DNA of 64,000 bases from Pseudomonas sp. GM78. Its GTDB lineage: Bacteria > Pseudomonadota > Gammaproteobacteria > Pseudomonadales > Pseudomonadaceae. This document shows positions 63,037 to 64,000 of the stretch, piece after piece (the stretch's first letter is position 1; each line of letters begins with the position of its first letter). The position numbers were made by a program, and so were the translations under genes. The notes below the pieces were generated by a model. It was not told the DNA's origin and did no database searches. It worked only from the letters and a program-made list of their open reading frames with translations. The DNA lies in contig NZ_AKJF01000125.1 of NCBI RefSeq assembly GCF_000282475.1, forward strand, positions 22,120-86,119, in the 5' to 3' direction.

Positions 63037-63843
63037 TTATTCGAGCACGCTGACCGGCATGCCGACTTCGAGCCGGCCATTGCCGTCGTTGACCAGATTC
63101 TGTCCAAACATTGCACCCTCGGCCTGGGCACGATACTTCTGCAAGGTGGCGAAGGGTTCGCGGTCGGCGCTACGCTCGCCGGTTTGCGGGTCGATGGTGG
63201 TCAGGATGCAGCGCGAACAGGACTTGACCACGCGGAATTCGACGTCGCCAATGCGCAGGCGCTTCCAGCCATCCTCGGCAAACGCTTCGCTGCCCTCTAT
63301 CACCAGGTTTGGCCGGAAACGCAGCATCTCCATTGGGCGCCCGACCCGTTGCGATAAATCCTCTAGCGATGCCTGGCCGATCAGCAACAACGGGAAGCCA
63401 TCGGCGAAGGCAACCTGATCGTCGTCCTTGCCGTAGCCCGATGCGGTGCTGCGTGCACGGTCCAGCGGCACCTGCACCAGGCGCGTCGGCTTGCCGATGA
63501 ACCGGCTGACCCAGGCAGCCGCCGCATCGCCGGCATCAGGCACGCGCAAGCTGTCACGCCAGATGGTCACGCCCCGCAATTGAGCATCACTGGCGGGCAA
63601 GGCGACATCGATCGGCGCATGGCCGGGGGCGCTGAGGGTCAAACCACCCTCGGCATTCCACAACGCCGACAGCTGGCTCATCTGCGCCACCGCGCGCTGG
63701 GTCAGAAAGCGTCCGCTGGCTTCATCCACCAACATCCAGCGTCGATCGCCGTCCAGTCCCAGCTTGTCGAGGCCGACCTGTTGCAGGGTCTCCCCTTTGC
63801 CGGATTTCAACGGATAACGATACAGCGCGCTCAGACGCAACAT
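63037..63843 (-). CDS. MOSC domain protein (YcbX-like)
   Basis: Encodes 268 residues: the MOSC N-terminal beta-barrel (LSALYRYPLKSGKGETLQQ; GDRRWMLVDE) and the MOSC domain with VVKSCSRCILTTIDPQTGE, whose first or second Cys would ligate molybdenum cofactor. YcbX-type proteins reduce N-hydroxylated compounds. GGGAG stands 8 bases before the ATG; an in-frame ATG seven codons upstream is less likely. Confidence 0.88.
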   Translation of the reverse strand: MLRLSALYRYPLKSGKGETLQQVGLDKLGLDGDRRWMLVDEASGRFLTQRAVAQMSQLSALWNAEGGLTLSAPGHAPIDVALPASDAQLRGVTIWRDSLRVPDAGDAAAAWVSRFIGKPTRLVQVPLDRARSTASGYGKDDDQVAFADGFPLLLIGQASLEDLSQRVGRPMEMLRFRPNLVIEGSEAFAEDGWKRLRIGDVEFRVVKSCSRCILTTIDPQTGERSADREPFATLQKYRAQAEGAMFGQNLVNDGNGRLEVGMPVSVLE

Positions 63844-63924
63844 GGCCAGCTCCCTGATGGACAAAACGCCACCCTATACGAGCTTGATCACCGAATCAAA
63901 GGTCAAGCCAAGGCGGCCTGACAG

Positions 63925-64000
63925 CCGACCTGTTGTTTGATGACGGAGTACATATCCATTGCTGCGGTAACGGCCACCTAGGGTTTCGCCCTTACGGCGA
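63925..64000. repeat. Start of a possible dispersed repeat at the window edge
   Basis: From about 63935 the sequence runs CGGAGTACATATCCATTGCT and then GCGGTAACGGCCACC, a stretch that resembles (from memory) a repeat found downstream of many Pseudomonas genes. It continues past the window and no gene can be assigned. Confidence 0.35.

Overview
The window is chromosomal DNA from a Pseudomonas, most likely of the P. fluorescens group. Signs are the high-GC codon use, the Pseudomonas-type ThrH phosphotransferase, a [4Fe-4S]-type CysH reductase, three families of dispersed palindromic repeats, and gene neighbourhoods (kdpFABCDE, atuRABCDEF, ATP-grasp/alpha-E/transglutaminase) in their usual Pseudomonas form. 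Gene starts below were set by ribosome-binding sites and family alignment from memory, so several are internal to the longest open frame.

Layout. 1-1715: 3' end of a 7TM protein of the inactive-transglutaminase family, overlapping a RimK-like ATP-grasp ligase. 1915-4841: pabB, thrH, cysH. 5298-7624: NCS1 permease plus an Asp/Glu racemase-superfamily enzyme behind a palindromic operator. 7741-10283: LysR regulator, divergent SDR, HAD phosphatase. 10460-13016: small secreted, glycine-zipper and membrane proteins with several terminators and one possible sRNA. 13303-21802: a complete short-chain polyhydroxyalkanoate (PHB) locus: phaR, phaP, a DUF3141 PhaC-like protein, an AraC regulator, phaB, phaA and class I phaC. 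It is followed by a small gene and tRNA-Ser(GGA). 22697-31157: enoyl-CoA hydratase, plsC, corA, a GATase, a fadA/fadJ-type beta-oxidation pair, a 31-codon membrane peptide gene and a cytochrome c protein. 31274-34452: a three-gene operon encoding a circularly permuted ATP-grasp, an alpha-E protein and a transglutaminase. 34753-42011: RraB, small proteins, chemoreceptor, Mpo1-like protein, thioesterase, CHAD protein, lipoprotein, patatin. 42137-50122: kdpFABCDE potassium uptake operon. 50499-52623: DUF2897 protein, a siderophore-type acetyltransferase behind a PvdS-like promoter, and a periplasmic binding protein. 52718-62001: atuR and atuABCDEF for citronellol/geraniol (acyclic terpene) catabolism. 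62073-63843: exonuclease, ppnP, MOSC protein.

How the genes work together. PhaA and PhaB make (R)-3-hydroxybutyryl-CoA from acetyl-CoA, PhaC polymerises it, PhaP coats the granules and PhaR is expected to repress phaP through the operators seen upstream. The atu genes oxidise, carboxylate and hydrate citronellyl/geranyl-CoA, and would feed beta-oxidation and acetyl-CoA. Kdp is a high-affinity K+ ATPase with its own sensor kinase and regulator.

The most interesting points are: (i) a Cys-Asp-His DUF3141 PhaC-like protein inside the PHB locus, sharing an operator region with phaP; (ii) two unrelated ATP-grasp plus transglutaminase-fold loci of unknown product in one window; (iii) a racemase homologue lacking the first catalytic cysteine; (iv) a PvdS-type promoter on an isolated siderophore acetyltransferase; (v) overlapping or nested regulatory elements, including the phaP terminator inside phaR and a hairpin plus T-run between phaA and phaC. 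No CRISPR array, insertion sequence, integrase or phage gene was seen.
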